5,167 nucleotides of DNA, from NCBI GenBank assembly GCA_018061705.1, contig JAGOTO010000037.1:1-5167 (forward strand), read 5' to 3'. Shown piece by piece: positions 4,675 to 5,167 of this stretch. Every line of letters begins with the position of its first letter. Positions within the stretch are counted from its first letter, which is position 1. The translations under genes and the position numbers were made by a program. This DNA comes from Candidatus Saccharimonadota bacterium (GTDB lineage Bacteria > Patescibacteria > Saccharimonadia > Saccharimonadales > UBA4665). Below the pieces are notes generated by a model. That model saw nothing but the letters and a program-made list of their open reading frames with translations, was not told the origin of the DNA and ran no database searches.

Positions 4675-5167
4675 ATGGATAAGAAACTGATGGTTGTCGC
4701 CAATTGGAAAATGCACTTGAGTGTACATCAAGCCAGTCTGCTCGTGCATCGATTGCACGAGAAAATCCCACACCACCGTGACGTTGAAATTATCTTGGCG
4801 CCTAGCATGCTCACACTGCAGCCCTTAAGTGTCGAAATTGATCGCCGACGGTTCCGATTGTGTGCACAAGATGCGTACAGCAAGGACCAAGGCCCATACA
4901 CTGGTGAAGTCAGCTTTGCGATGCTCGGTGACATAGTTCATTACGGTTTGGTTGGCCATTCCGCCCGACGATTATACTTCGGTGAAAGCCTCGATATGGT
5001 CAGGGACAAAGTGCAGGCAGCTATCCGGAACGGAATTTCACCGATCATTTGTATCGGCGAGACGAAGCACGAGCGAGATGCTGGAGAAGCCAAGCAGGTC
5101 ATTCACGACCAAGTTACGACCGCCTTAATGAACCTGACGAGTAAAGATGTCGAGGACGCCGTATTGG
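4675..5167 (+). CDS. tpiA: Triosephosphate isomerase, 5' part
   Basis: This cytoplasmic TIM-barrel enzyme interconverts dihydroxyacetone phosphate and glyceraldehyde 3-phosphate, feeding the lower half of glycolysis. About 164 codons are present. The catalytic-base glutamate (AYEPVW region) and loop 6 lie beyond the right edge. Visible motifs are ANWKMH with N10 and K12 (the catalytic lysine), PYTGEVS (74-80), VGHS with electrophile H95, FGE (102-104), and C126 in CIGE, so numbering follows the classical enzyme closely. The family signature GHSERR reads GHSARR: residue 97, normally a near-invariant Glu next to the active site, is Ala (codon GCC at 4963-4965). The ATG at 4675 is the natural start, giving the expected short lead into the first strand. 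The gene follows pgk by 139 bases and has its own likely promoter. Confidence 0.95.
   Translation, partial: MDKKLMVVANWKMHLSVHQASLLVHRLHEKIPHHRDVEIILAPSMLTLQPLSVEIDRRRFRLCAQDAYSKDQGPYTGEVSFAMLGDIVHYGLVGHSARRLYFGESLDMVRDKVQAAIRNGISPIICIGETKHERDAGEAKQVIHDQVTTALMNLTSKDVEDAVL

Noticed and set aside
1..5167. CRISPR arrays, tRNA/rRNA genes, insertion sequences or attachment sites
   Set aside because: No regularly spaced repeats, no cloverleaf or conserved rRNA stretches, and no transposase or terminal inverted repeats were seen on either strand.

Overview
The window reads as bacterial chromosome of roughly balanced base composition. It holds three well-conserved glycolytic genes on the + strand (pyruvate kinase, phosphoglycerate kinase and a cut-off triosephosphate isomerase), preceded by a stretch of small or poorly characterised genes. 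TGA ends pyk, pgk and the 49-residue ORF, and TAG ends the XRE gene, the LssY-like gene and the 71-residue gene. UGA is therefore a normal stop, which argues against the recoded Gracilibacteria/Absconditabacteria or Mycoplasma codes. Compact gene packing, weak or missing Shine-Dalgarno signals at the glycolytic genes, and the character of the PGK and small proteins suggest a reduced, fermentative Candidate Phyla Radiation bacterium such as Saccharibacteria (TM7). That assignment is inference and rests on no marker gene.

Layout: positions 1-185 carry the 3' end of an XRE-family helix-turn-helix regulator (+). It meets, tail to tail, a minus-strand cluster of overlapping small genes (182-631): a possible 31-residue ORF, a 49-residue ORF and a 71-residue protein. 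The last two have good Shine-Dalgarno sites and ATG starts that overlap the preceding stop. A hairpin with a T-run at 633-665 separates this cluster from a minus-strand two-helix membrane protein with an LssY C-terminal-like domain (731-1573). That gene and pyk diverge from a 109-bp region holding a promoter for each. pyk (1683-3125), pgk (3240-4535) and tpiA (4675 to the window end) follow on the + strand with gaps of 114 and 139 bp. The second gap has a clear sigma70-like promoter and a three-armed AT-rich repeat.

Triosephosphate isomerase makes glyceraldehyde 3-phosphate from dihydroxyacetone phosphate, phosphoglycerate kinase makes ATP from 1,3-bisphosphoglycerate, and pyruvate kinase makes ATP and pyruvate from phosphoenolpyruvate. 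Together they represent the ATP-yielding lower half of glycolysis. Glyceraldehyde-3-phosphate dehydrogenase, phosphoglycerate mutase and enolase are not in the window.

No clearly new multi-gene system is visible. The points most worth a second look are active-site-motif substitutions in TpiA (E97 to A) and PGK (HRAHAS-type motif changed to HHPAVS), a promoter placed so that the LssY-like mRNA would be leaderless, the overlapping small-gene cluster, and the repeat upstream of tpiA.
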